Below are positions 10,454 to 21,447 of a stretch of 64,000 nucleotides of DNA, in pieces. The DNA comes from Cryptomeria japonica (taxonomy: Eukaryota; Streptophyta; Pinopsida; Cupressales; Cupressaceae). The stretch spans positions 233,480,396 to 233,544,395 of the forward strand of contig NC_081406.1 of the NCBI RefSeq assembly GCF_030272615.1. The letters run 5' to 3'. Within the stretch, counting starts at the first letter, position 1, and each line of letters opens with the position of its first letter. The notes under the pieces are model-generated. The model made no database searches. It saw nothing but the letters and a program-made list of their open reading frames with translations, and had not been told where the DNA came from. The position numbers and the translations under genes were made by a program.

Positions 10454-13400
10454 CTAGTCTAGCACATCATCTACCCCCCAGTCTTGCTGATCAATATTTT
10501 GGGAAGGTAGGAAACACGCTAGAGGAGGAACATCCAACACAGCAGATGGAGCTATCACAAGATCCAAACAATGGCTATGTTCATGTTCCAAGCCATGTTG
10601 TTCTTGCCTAGGAGCTAGGATAAGTGCTTTAGAAAATTCGTTAGATAAATGGTTATCAACATCAACATATTCATATTCACTATCAGAAGCAAGAAGAGTA
10701 ACAATTTCATCATGAATAACATTTTCATCTATATCATCATCAAGATTTATAAAAATAGGATCTTTAACTCGTACAGGATCAAGACCATCATGCATCTTAT
10801 GTTTAGGAGATTTTGGCTCAATTTTCGGCTGAGGAGAAAATGGAATAATACTAGCTAAAGGTGTTTTTGGGGATTGCAAAGTTTGAGAAGCAGCTGCACA
10901 AGCTCTAAGATGATTCTTTCATCGGCATTCACGTGCAGAACGATTTCGTCTAGTCTTAGTAGGAAGTTTAGAAGATTGAGGAGGAGGAATGTTCTCATCC
11001 TTATCACTTGGGTGTTTGGGTTGTGGTCTCTTAGGTTGAATAATAGGAGAAGAGGAAGGTCTCTTCTCTCTATAAGAGGAAGGAGGAGGAACTGCTCCAT
11101 ATAAAGGAGGAATATTTGGTTTAGGAAGGAGACCAAGTCCATCATGACGAGGAGGTATAGGTCTACCTTTAGAAAGTCTATTAGACATAGACATAGTCAC
11201 ATCCATAGGGATGGGTTGGGAATCTTCTTGAGGAAAGACATTAGTTTTATCTTTCAAAGGAAGAAATTCCTTCTCAAGAATGATAGGAATATCAAGTTTG
11301 GGTGTTCTAGGTTCACTTAGAGATAGGATCATATCTTTTTTCCACTTTTGATAAGATTTGAAAAGATGATCACTTCGCGGTGGAAGAGATTGGAATTGTT
11401 TAGGCCAAAAATAATCAATAGGAATGCTAGAAGTTCTTTCAGTTGGTTTAAAGAGACTATGATTGACAGTAACAACTTCACCATTATGGGGAAATTTCAA
11501 ATACTTGTGAATAGGAGAAGCAATAGCTTTCATGGAAGATAGCCAAGGATAGCCTAGCTTCACATGAAATTGTTCGGATGATGGAATAATAGAAAAGCTC
11601 ACATCAAGGGCTTTGTTATGGACCTCAATAGGTAATGTAATAGAACCAATTGTAGGAGAAGAAAATGCATCAAATAGTTTCACAACCACATTTGTTTTGT
11701 CATAGATTACTTGATTCAATTGCAAAGTAAAAAGAAATTATTCAGTAATGACATTAACCATGCAAGAAGGATCAATAAGCACTCCACGACAAGGTGTATT
11801 CTTGACTTTTGCAACTATATATAAAGGACGATCAGGTGCCCTGATAGTTTCACTAGAATCAAATGTGATGGAAGGTTCTCTAGGGATTTTCTGTTGCTCT
11901 ACAAAGTTAATCACATTCGGAGTCATAGACACAAGACTATCAGGTGAGAAAGAGGAATCATTAGTCTCAATCACATTAGAGGTATGAGAAGGTAATGGAT
12001 CAGTAAAAATCTTAAGGTTTTGGTAAGGAGGAGCTACAAATGTGTTGCCTTTATCATTCACACCTGAAACAGAGATAGTATTATTATCAATCAAATCTTG
12101 AATTTTACCCTTTAAAGCAAAACATTTTTCAGTATCATGCCCAGGTTGACGATGAAATTGACAAAAAGATTTGTTATCAAAATAGGGTGAATTAATCTTT
12201 GCAGGATCTATTTGCTTTATAGGAGGGAGAGTAAGCACATTTTGTTCCAATAACTTATTCATAATACTATGCAATGATTCATTCAAAGGAGTAAAATTTC
12301 ATTCTTTCTTGAAAAACTTAGAAATAGGAGGCACACCTAATGTTGCATTCACATTGTTGTTGATGATGTTTTCATTGAATTTAATGGACTCTCTGTTCAG
12401 TTTAAACTTCCCAAATGGTTGTTGACTACTATCACCCTTATCACTCGGAGCCATAGGATTTGCTTGTTCCATTTGACTCACAGTCAGTTGATAATTGTGA
12501 AGAGTTGCGCACAACTGTTGGAAAGAAGTAAACTCGGAAAACAGAAGTTTTTCTCTAATATCTTTTTGTAAATTAGAAATAAAGATTCTTTGAATATCAT
12601 TGTCAGGTACTGGAAAAGAAATATGAGCACACAAATGCTTATATCTACCAATGAAATCAGTCACTTTTTCTTTAACACCTTGTTTACAATGCATTAAATC
12701 AATCAAAGTAACTTTAGGACTTATATTGTTTTGAAATTGTTGAATAAAAGCATTTGCAAGTTGTTGGAAAGAAGTAATAGAATCGGAAGGCAATGAGCAA
12801 TACCATTGTAGAGCCTTATCTCTTAATGTTCTAGTAAACAGTTTTGCAAGCAACCTTTGGTCATAAGAAAAATCGGTACATATTGTTTGAAAAGTCTTAA
12901 CATGTGTTAGAGGATCACCTTTACCATTATAAAGCTCCAATTGTGGGATTTCAACATGCTTAGGGGGGATAGCTCGAACAATGTCAAGAGAAAGTGGGCT
13001 CGCAACATCAAATGTGGGCACACTAAACTTAGATTGATTCATAGAGGCAATTTGTTGCTGTAAAGAAGAGACAGTTTGTGCAAGATTGTTAATGGTCACT
13101 TCAGTCGAAGAGTTCATGTTAGACGTGTTAGATTGTGATGGAGGTATTATGTTATTGAAAGAAGGTATTGATTGAGAGTAAGGTGGCGGGACACTATGAT
13201 AGTTAGTCATAGGAGATGATTGGAAAGGAGGAACACTACAAGGAGGAATGGAATGATTAAACGAATTGCCCCCTTGTGCCATGTTCATTTGTGGAGATAT
13301 AATAGGAACACTCATTGAAGGAATGAATGAAGAAGTTGGATTGAATGAAGGAAGAGGGTTGTTTGAAGAAGAAGGATTGCCCCCATGACTGGTGATCATA

Positions 13401-13813
13401 GGCAGAATGTCTTGTATTGAAATAGTCATTATGTTTGATGTAAAAGTAGGTATACTAGCAATAGAAGTTGTCAAAGGAATAGAATGATTGACTTGAGTAG
13501 GAGGTTGTGTATAACCTAAAGTTTTGGCACAACTCTTCATAGGCATCACATTCAAATCCACAATGTGTGCAATACCACGCAAAATATCAATTCCATTCTT
13601 ATCACTTTGAACCATACGTTTTAGACCCTCAATTAAGGAAAGAGCTTGACTATCGGGATATTCTTGAGACATCCATTGCTGAAAATCATCAAATTGGTTA
13701 TCCAATTTTGAAATTTGTTCTACATAAACCTCATGGAGAGCTTCTTCATCATTAAGAGGATTAGAGGAATTACCCGTGTCCTCGTTAAAAAGGCCATTCA
13801 AATTAGGTTCCAT
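10454..13813 (-). pseudogene. gag-pro: Gypsy gag-protease frame with three in-frame stops
   Basis: A single frame of 1,120 codons starting at MEPNLNGLF, broken only by stops at about 12299, 11736 and 10920, with no frameshift. Residues 110-250 are Ser/Pro/Asn rich. Residues about 283-410 show the retrotransposon gag core (GDPLTHVKTF, DKALQWYCSLP, SITSFQQLANAF). Near residue 551 is a CX2HX4HX4C knuckle (CQFHRQPGHDTEKC). Near 679 is a retropepsin-like strand VLIDPSCMVNVI, where the usual D-[ST]-G is D-P-S, and near 753 is KLGYPWLSSMKA, typical of plant Tat-type protease. The tail is Pro/Arg rich. Gag would form the particle, and protease activity is doubtful. The frame ends at 10454 with no polymerase following. 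Confidence 0.82.
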
Positions 13814-15070
13814 CTCCTCGGTAATTAAACCTTGGAAAGACTTAATTCTAAGGCTTCATCTAACGAGAATAGTGTAAGTAGGGCTTATTGTTGTAAAACT
13901 CATGCACCAAAGAGAGAGAGAAGATTTTGAATTTTAGAGGTAGCAAATTTCAATAAAATCAGCCAATCTCCTAGATTTAAGCTGTTAAATACAATCAGGA
14001 CAATCTCCCGAAATTTCGGAAAAAATGTCAGGGACCGTGGCGAATGGAGTGCACACGGTCCTCGCAACTTTTTTTGAAATTTTGAGGGATGAAGGTTATG
14101 ATGATTTTAAAGCTAATCTGAAAAAATTAAGTGATTATACGATCTGTAGATAGGCCAAATTAAAGTTGCAATCTCAAAATTCAACCCTACCAAGATTGTT
14201 GAAAAATGCAAATTTTGAATTTTTGAAAAAGAGAGGGAAACTGAAATTTTGAATTTTATGATTTTAGAGGGAATACTAAAAGCAATGCAGGCTTTGAAAT
14301 TTGAAAGTTGACTCAATTTCACGCAAAATTCAATTCTGAAAGTGGAAATCAAGGTTGTTGCAATTAAACATTTAATTTCAAAAGCCACAAACTGCAAAAA
14401 TTTGAATAAAGCAATGAAATTTCAAATGAATACCAACACACTTTTCAGATTTAGGACAGTAAGAAATACAATTTTGATACAAATTTCAATTTCAACAATT
14501 TTTGAATGATTATAAGCCTTAACCCAAGCAATCACTAGACCAATTTTGACTTTAATTTTGAAAGTGTTAGAATTGATAAAATCAGCCAAAATTCTGGATT
14601 TTAGCAGAAAAATACAGTAAGATCTAACTCCCAAAATTTTGGAAAAAATGTCGAGGACAATGGTGCTCGGGGTGCACACGGTCCTCGCAACTTTTTTCAA
14701 AATTTTTAGGGATGAGAGATATTATGATTTTGTTGCGGAATCGAAAGTTACAGCCGATTTGGAGGTGTTTTGATCAGTGAAATCATTGGTCAAATGTTGA
14801 ATCAAGAGGGTTTTAAAAATTAGGGTTTTGACACTTAACCACTTAATTTTCAGAATTAAAGCACAAATATGAATTGACAATTTGCAATAGAAGGATAGAT
14901 CTAAAACAAGCATTAACAATTAAACATTTCACAAGCTCAATTACTAAAAAAGAAAATTTAGGGTTTTTATGCAATTAACCTCTTAAAATTTGCAAAAGAT
15001 CAAACATGGAAATGTAATTAAGGAAAAAAAAAAATTTAGATCTAACCATGAATAATCAGAATTAGGATGT
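13814..15070 (-). other. Long leader of the gypsy element with two related repeats
   Basis: About 1.26 kb between primer site and gag start, without a coding frame. Two segments of about 150 bp (roughly 13958-14110 and 14575-14735) are related. Each contains GTGCACACGGTCCTCGCAAC preceded by a complementary GGAC arm, so each can form a hairpin. The same GTGCACACGGTCCTC core occurs in both LTRs. It may be part of an RNA packaging or dimerisation signal, which is inference. Confidence 0.6.
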
Positions 15071-15087
15071 TCACGTCAGGTTCACCA
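15071..15087 (-). other. Primer-binding site of the gypsy element
   Basis: On the minus strand TGGTGAACCTGACGTGA follows the 5' LTR after three bases. It starts with TGG as required for a tRNA CCA end. I could not assign the tRNA with certainty. Confidence 0.65.
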
Positions 15088-15090
15088 AAA

Positions 15091-16282
15091 TGTAAAGTGG
15101 AAAATCGAACCCTAGGTGTTTCCCCCACTCCAAGGAGAGAGAAAGGAGGTCACTAGGGTTTACAATTTTCACTTAGGAGAGACTTTACATTCAAAAGAGG
15201 GGATGAAACCCACAAGATCCAATCCCACACAATATAGGATTGAATTCTAAATGAGTTTCAAGGGTTGAGACATCAAGGATACCCTCTTTTGTAAAGAATG
15301 TAGATAGAAGGATTGAACTAGGAGTACATGTGAAGTAGGAAAGATTCACTTATAAATGGAGATAGGGACACGGGATGAAGCTACGGACCTGAAATTAGCA
15401 GTAAAATGTTGAGACGATGTTGTCCTACAAATTTGAGTGAAAGTTGATGGGATGATGGCGCCCGAAGTGCACACGGTCCTCCGAAAAATCCGCGAAATGA
15501 AGGGGGATCTGTTCGTCTCTGCACAAGGATTCCAGATCTTCAATTACAGCCGCGTACCTGCAACCTACACACAGAAAAGAGAGGACGATTGGGGGGTTAG
15601 GGATTAGGGGTTTGCCTTTAGGTCAAACCCCGGTTTTGGAATTAACCAAGAAATGAGAATGCTATAAATGTAAATTTTTGTAATGTAAACAAGTACTGAT
15701 ACCTTGTTGTAAGAATGTTTGTATTCTTACATGCGAAGGTGTAATGAATGTTGTATTTTGTATGTTGTAGGTGATCTCCTCTTCAATGATTGAATCCTTG
15801 TCTTGAATGCAACACTTAGCCTTGAATAGAGACTTAGAATGCTCAATTGCTTGAAGGAATGTTTGAATGCTTGAATGTTTGAATGTTTGAATATTGCTTC
15901 CACCTCTTGCACACATATGTTTTTCCTCCCTTTTTTGGGAGAGGAAATGTAGTTTATATACTTGTCAATTAGGGTTAGGAGACTGATTTTTCTGACCTTA
16001 GGCCGACCTAGGAGAATTATTTTCCAATTTACAAGCTTAAAGACCCGATGCCCAACAAGAGACTGGGCCCAAAATAGGGCCAGGGACCAGGGCGCTGGGC
16101 GCCATGGTCCCACCTCCCGGGACACTAGGGTGCAAGGAAGGATCAGGCCAAGGTGCAAAAATATGCAGTTTTTGATGTCGCAAATAGGTTTCGGGGTCTC
16201 CATTCAGATTCAACATTGCGCCACCATCGTGAAGACCCAAATGCAGTCGAAATTGCAAGTGTCACAATTTTAGGATGCTACA
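15091..16282 (-). repeat. 5' LTR of the gypsy element
   Basis: 1,192 bp, TGTAAAGTGG to GATGCTACA on the plus strand, followed by the target duplication TCTAT. Its length equals the gypsy LTR at 45495-47626 once the nested solo LTR there is removed. Confidence 0.92.
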
Positions 16283-16287
16283 TCTAT

Positions 16288-16842
16288 ACATCTTTTCATC
16301 TGTTCATTATTTATAGTGCCACATTGTTCCAAAATTGCAACTTCCTTAATTTCCTTATCCCTTTTGATAGCATCAAGTCTCCTAGCTTCAAATTTATTGT
16401 ATAGAGGTAAAGGTATTTCATTCAAAATTTTAACTAATGCCTTCTTATAGATATCTATATACAATAAAATAGCTTCCTCTAACTCATTTTTCTCACTCTC
16501 TTTAAAAAATTCATAATATTTTGAAATATTTTTCAATATCCTTTCTTTTGTCACTTCATCAATAATTTTAGCATAGGTCATTGTTGTCTTACCAAATCCA
16601 GTATCATCACCCTTCTGCTTTTTGCTTGTTGTTGTTGGTGTGACTAGTTTCCTCTTCTGCATAGGCTTCCTTACTAGTGGTGGAGGTGCAGTAGGTTGAG
16701 TTGCGTTTCTGACAAGTCTCCTCCTTGGTTTTTCCTTCTTTTGTTCTACGGATGGTTTTACCACATCCTTCCTTTGCACCCTTCTGAAAGCCAGACGCTC
16801 ATTATCCTTAGGGTCAGAGTCAGAAGTGATTGGGGAAATGTG
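16288..16842 (-). pseudogene. ORF2 of B, middle part
   Basis: A minus-strand frame without stops over about 185 codons. It holds the basic stretch (KPRRRLVRN, KPMQKRKLV), then the second conserved domain with KIIDEVTKERILKNISKYYEFF and ILLYIDIYKKALVKILNEIP. This aligns with ILHLDIYKKFLMEVVDEIP in element A. It is bounded by the solo LTR insertion on the N-terminal side and by the gypsy insertion on the C-terminal side. This is the best-preserved stretch of ORF2 in element B. Confidence 0.72.
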
Positions 16843-17613
16843 TGTTGGCAAATGCACACTCCAATGAAAAATTGTAGGTGATTGAAGGTTTTGTCATTGA
16901 TGGAAACCTTACATTCATATGTTACCAGCAGGTATTGGCACTGGCAGACTCTACATCAGCATACAGTTCACCGGCACCAAAAAGATTGATTACCAACACC
17001 ATGGCCGATAGGAATTTTGTTTAATTATATTTTTTATTTAATTGTAAAATATTTTTGTAATCTGACATGGGGGATTGTAATAAGACTCATTTAAGTATGA
17101 GATCTTGTATAACATTTAGAAGAAGAGTATATGGGTAGACTATTGCAGACCTAATGTGAGAATTGTAAGGCAGATTTTGTGTAAGGGTTTATGTTTATTA
17201 CAGAGCTTGAACTGGTACTAAACCTGGCATAGAAAATGTTGATCTGAAGCAATACATGACATTGGATTTGTATAATCCATTTTTGTAAGTTAGTGAGACT
17301 TCTTTTGTAACTGAGCAGTGAGCTCTAGGCACTTGGCCTTCCTACATTTGCAGGCCCCTATTGTAACAGTAAGCGAATATTGTGGATCACAAATCCCACC
17401 AAGGTTTTTCCCATATCGGTTTTCCTCATTAAAAATACTGTGTTATGGTGTGTCTTTCATGTTGTGGTTGTTGCTTTTATTTACTACATTAATTTTGGTT
17501 TACTGGTACACAGTTTTGGAATGCTTTTCATATAATAAATTCAAAAAATTCATTAACTGATCAGATACTGATTAACCCCCCCCCCCCTCTCAGTATCTTT
17601 GGGAATCCTAACA
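16843..17613 (+). repeat. Solo LTR, subfamily I, nested in element B
   Basis: TGTTGG to CCTAACA, 771 bp, very similar to the 5' LTR of element A. Perfect 5-bp target duplication ATGTG at 16838-16842 and 17614-17618, with no internal region. A solo LTR of this kind forms by recombination between the two LTRs of a full insertion. The same insertion site, occupied by the whole element A, is seen at 70-75. Confidence 0.92.
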
Positions 17614-17618
17614 ATGTG

Positions 17619-18940
17619 AACTTGTGGCTTCTTCACTTCTTTAGTAGCAATCTTTGTCGGTTTGACTGTCTGTTTAGATTTGGAACCTAGCTGAGTATCT
17701 ATCTTGTAAATCATAGTCTGCACATATGCAGACATTTTATCAATTTTCTTCTCTCTCCTTTTTCTATCGAAACCTATTTTCACTTCAAGAGCCTTTTCTC
17801 TTGCTGTACCGAAGTGCTCTATTTTTTCATCCAAAGGGGCATCTAACAAAATCTTTGCATAAAGCTCAAAAATACTTTCATCTACCTCATATCCAATCTT
17901 AGTGATCCAGATTTTCCTGGGTTCAACTGCTTCCATGAGTGTTTCATCAGTTTTCACCATGAAACATATGTCAGTGGAATACTTCTCCACAATGTTCTTA
18001 GAGATTCTTTCCCTTTGCCTCATGTTCTCCTGAAATTTCTTGAAGTAACCCCAAAGCTTCTCATCCTTGCCGGTACCAAGACCGATGATAGCTATTTTGA
18101 TTGGCATACATACCGGTATGTCATGAGCCCATTGCTTCTTTCCTAAATCGGGTAGCTCATTCAAGAAATAAAGCATTAAATAAACAACTAAGTTTCCATA
18201 TCTGAATGTGCCTTTGTTGGTTCCTTTGATCTTTTTAAGGTTTAACACTAACTCACTCCTCATCCATTCATATAAGTCATACTTCACATTATTTCTTAAC
18301 ATTTGATATGCGGCATGAATGCATGAACTTGCAACAGAGTTCAAGAAATTTGATTGAGTTACCTTATATCCTATGATCATTCTTGAAAATTTTATGTCTT
18401 AGTGGGTTATTGTACTTATCCTCATTGATCTGCTATCCGGTGTGGAACCAGTGCATTTTTGAACCTCCCTGCTGGAAATTTTCTTACTAGGTTGTTGTCC
18501 AACCCTAGGTAAGTCGGTGACATCTTGAATAGCTTCCTTTGTGATCATGTAGGGTCTGTCTAACCAAATGAATTCATTGTGAACCCTGCTCAGAACATAT
18601 CTAATCATCTCATCCTTGAATTCCGATATGTACAGAATACCGGTTAACTCTAGATCCTCAATTGCCTTAAATTCTAGTTTAATGTTTCTAGTGTCTCCCA
18701 ATATCACTAATTGATACATTTTTTTATGTCTTCGGTTCCCAAATCCTCAAGAGTGCAGTGGATGTATGCCATCACATCTTCAACATACAATACTCCTTCA
18801 AGAACCCTAGAAAACGCTCTCGCAGAGTCTTCCTTCTTTGCAATTTTGGGAACCTCCTTAAAGACTAGCCTTAACCTATCCTTAACTTTGATGATTGTCA
18901 AATTTGCAATAAAAGTAGGAGCGGAAGACCTAGATGCCAT
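17619..18940 (-). pseudogene. ORF2 of B, N-terminal domain
   Basis: Starts MASRSSAPTFIANLTI on the minus strand, matching MASSSAPEFIANPTI of element D. It is broken by a frameshift near 18710 and a stop near 18400. The domain contains YMITKEAIQDVTDLP, the counterpart of HKITKEVV.VTGLP, then FRYGNLVVYLMLYFLNELP, the counterpart of FRFGNLLVCLMLYITKEVP. The preserved order, at roughly 40-45% identity to subfamily I by eye, is the main evidence that this is a real protein domain. Function unknown. Confidence 0.72.
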
Positions 18941-19309
18941 TTTGGAAAAAACCTGAGTGAATGCTAGTGAAAGAGTGCTTCAGATAACTACTCAAAATCC
19001 TCTCTCAATGCTTTTCTCACTCTTAGTTTGCCTTTACTTCGCTCAGATTGCTTGAATGCTCGGTGAGTGAAAATGAATTCACTTAGCTTCTTTTATCAGC
19101 AAATAAAACACTAATTTTTTGTCATTAATGTTTCACCAACAACCCTACAGATGTTGATTTCATAGTTAAGTGTTGGGGTAACCTTCATTGTTGATAAACA
19201 CAGTTCTCCAGATTTATTTACAAATCTCCTTATATCTCTTCTAGCGTAATATGCAAAATTTAGAAGTGACTTTGCCAATCCCTAAGGCTTTTGCCTTATT
19301 TACTGGTGG

Positions 19310-20438
19310 AATTTCCTGCCGGTGGAGGATTACCCTATTCTACCAGTGGATATACCAGTATAGATCCATCTCCACTTTCTTCTTCATATTTTCTATCCCA
19401 TCTCTTGGTATGGTCTTGTTGTATTCATCTACCTTCTATTTCCCTTTTCATTGTCTTTATCATTATTAGCTGGTTGAGTCTTGCTTCTGCAATACTTAGC
19501 AATATGACTTATTTTGTTGCATGCATAACATGTAACATTGTTCTTCTTAATTGCTTTGACATATCCAGTATTATTATTATTTCTTTACCTACAATGATGA
19601 GCAAAATGCCCAAAGTTTCCACATGCATGACATTTAACATTCATTCTGCAGTCTTCTAATTTATGACCATATTTCTTACAATTTGTGCATTGACTGGGAA
19701 AAGAATTGTAGTTTTGATTTGCTTTATTTCTACATTGTTTAGCCATGTGCCCAAATTTATTGCAAACAAAACATCTACCATTGAATTATAAGCATTAGAT
19801 TGTCTTACCAATTTCCTCTATTCTGATGAGTTCTACATACCGGTTTTCTGATCTTCATTAGCAGTACTAGAGCTTTCACCTTGTACAAATCCAGGTCCTC
19901 TAGAATCATTAATCTATGTTTGTCTTTTCAGTAAGTCATCCAATTGCGCAACACTAATCCTAAAATTTTATTTATATTCACTTGCAGTAGTCAGATCATC
20001 TCTCAAAGTAGTTATTTGCCTTTCAAGTTCTTGTTCATTGTTCTGGGAGGCTGCCAAATCAGTTCTCAATAGATTATTCTCATGAGTCAATCTTCCACAT
20101 TCATGAAACTTGTTCTTCAAAGATAAGACAAGACTATCTCCCTTCTTCTTTATGTCCTCAATATATTTTGATAACCTCATGGTCAGATCTTGCATTTCAT
20201 TCTTCATGAGCATATTTGCTCGACTTAGTTTTTGACATTGTTCCTTAAGAGCATTCTTCTCCTCATCATCCAGTTGTTGCAAAAGTTCTTTTCTTTTGGC
20301 TTGAGCAGATGACAACCTTTCTTGTAGAATAGAAATGAATTCATTTGTAGAATTCAATTCTTCTTGCAATTTCAAGTTCTTCATCCTTTCAGTATCATAA
20401 TCCTCAAGAGCCATCTCAAGTTGCTTTTCCATAGCCAT
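19310..20438 (-). pseudogene. ORF1 of B: coiled-coil and zinc-knuckle gag-like, broken
   Basis: The start MAMEKQLEMALEDYD lies about 60 bp after the primer site. A charged coiled coil of about 170 residues is intact to 19968. After that, in-frame stops and small indels break up a tail that still encodes four CCHC knuckles (for example CFVCNKFGHMAKQC and CYACNKISHIAKYC). It aligns residue by residue with ORF1 of element C. No capsid domain is evident. The 3' end is approximate because several late stops are present. Confidence 0.7.
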
Positions 20439-20498
20439 GTTCAAATATTTTGGTTTTAGGATCTTCCTCAAGTTGTTAAACATCTTCTGAGGTACTAG

Positions 20499-20510
20499 GT
20501 TCTAATACCA
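20499..20510 (-). other. Primer-binding site of element B, two changes
   Basis: On the minus strand TGGTATTAGAAC, two bases after the 5' LTR. It differs from TGGTATCAGAGC at two positions. Confidence 0.8.
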
Positions 20511-20512
20511 AT

Positions 20513-21447
20513 TGTTGGGATCTAAGAACACTGAGAGGGGGGGTTGAATCAGTGTTCTTCCAGAATCAACAATATTTAACTTTCTAAACCATGCATGTAT
20601 GTACCAGTAAACAAATAAGCATATAACAAGAAGCAAATAAACCATCCACATAAATGAACACCATAACAAACAAAATTTATATGTGGAAAACCTCAATGAA
20701 GAAAAACCACGGTGGGATTTGTGACCCACAGTATCAATTCACTGGCCATATGAAAAGATATTACATAAACAGGGGCCTGCACTTGTAGGAAGGCATACCG
20801 CTCATGACTAAAGAGCCTCACTGACTAGAAGCTTTCTCCCAAAGTAAATTATTGAAAATGAACTCAAGAATGCATCTGCTATGCCAAATAGAGTTCCAAT
20901 TCTGGTTCTCCTCTGTATCGGTTCACAATCTTGAACTATTACCAGTATTACTTCTCCTCCAAGAGTGCTTTCCTATCTATCTATAGATCATTTCATGATA
21001 CAATGTTCACATGCAAAAATGATCTCCATACATATAATTTGCATCACATTTCTGCTATACTTAATCACCTATTACATCATTCTCTCATTCGCATCCTATA
21101 TACCTTATTTCAAAATTAACTTAGCAGACTGACTTATATACTTATAACATATGATATGCCTTATGTCGGCTTACAATGTATTTACAAATAATATTCAATG
21201 TTGGCCTCGACAATAATTATAAAATGATTTACTAAAATAAATCTTTCTTGATGCCAGCTTCCTTGAAGTAGTGATGTCGATGTCGGTGCTGGTGTCGGTG
21301 TAGCCCTGAATGCTTCCAATGTCGGTATCTATCGGTATATGCCTCCTAGTGCCGATTTGAGACTTCCATCAAGTCTTGTTGCCTTCTTTCTAATCTTGTT
21401 GCCATCAATGACAACAAAATGAATCCAATGAGTGTCAATTTCCAACA
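20513..21447 (-). repeat. 5' LTR of element B (subfamily II)
   Basis: 935 bp, TGTTGGGATC to TTTCCAACA on the plus strand. It shares with the other LTRs the inverted CTGAGAGGGGGG tract, the GTGGGATTTGTGACCCACA segment and the CCATCAATGACAAC segment near the outer end. Between these the sequence differs from subfamily I. Confidence 0.88.

Larger units (their letters stand above)
8446..16282 (-). mobile_element. Ty3/gypsy element with gag-protease only
   Basis: A complete 7.8-kb insertion with two LTRs (1,254 and 1,192 bp), an inverted polypurine tract, a primer-binding site, and 5-bp target duplications TCTAT at 8441-8445 and 16283-16287. The LTRs differ by about 4% by eye over their first 270 bp, so it is younger than element A. 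The interior has one long gag-protease frame, and no reverse transcriptase, RNase H or integrase. It is probably a non-autonomous derivative of the Tat-like branch. Confidence 0.9.
6262..21447 (-). mobile_element. Element B: pol-less copia-like element, subfamily II, twice interrupted
   Basis: On the minus strand the order is 5' LTR (20513-21447), primer site, ORF1, spacer, ORF2, polypurine motifs and a 3' LTR that keeps only 578 bp (6262-6839). Two later insertions split ORF2: a Ty3/gypsy element (8446-16282) and a solo LTR (16843-17613). Both have perfect 5-bp target duplications, so removing them restores a continuous interior. The right flank TACTA opens the repeat block that is uninterrupted at 38446. 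Confidence 0.85.
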
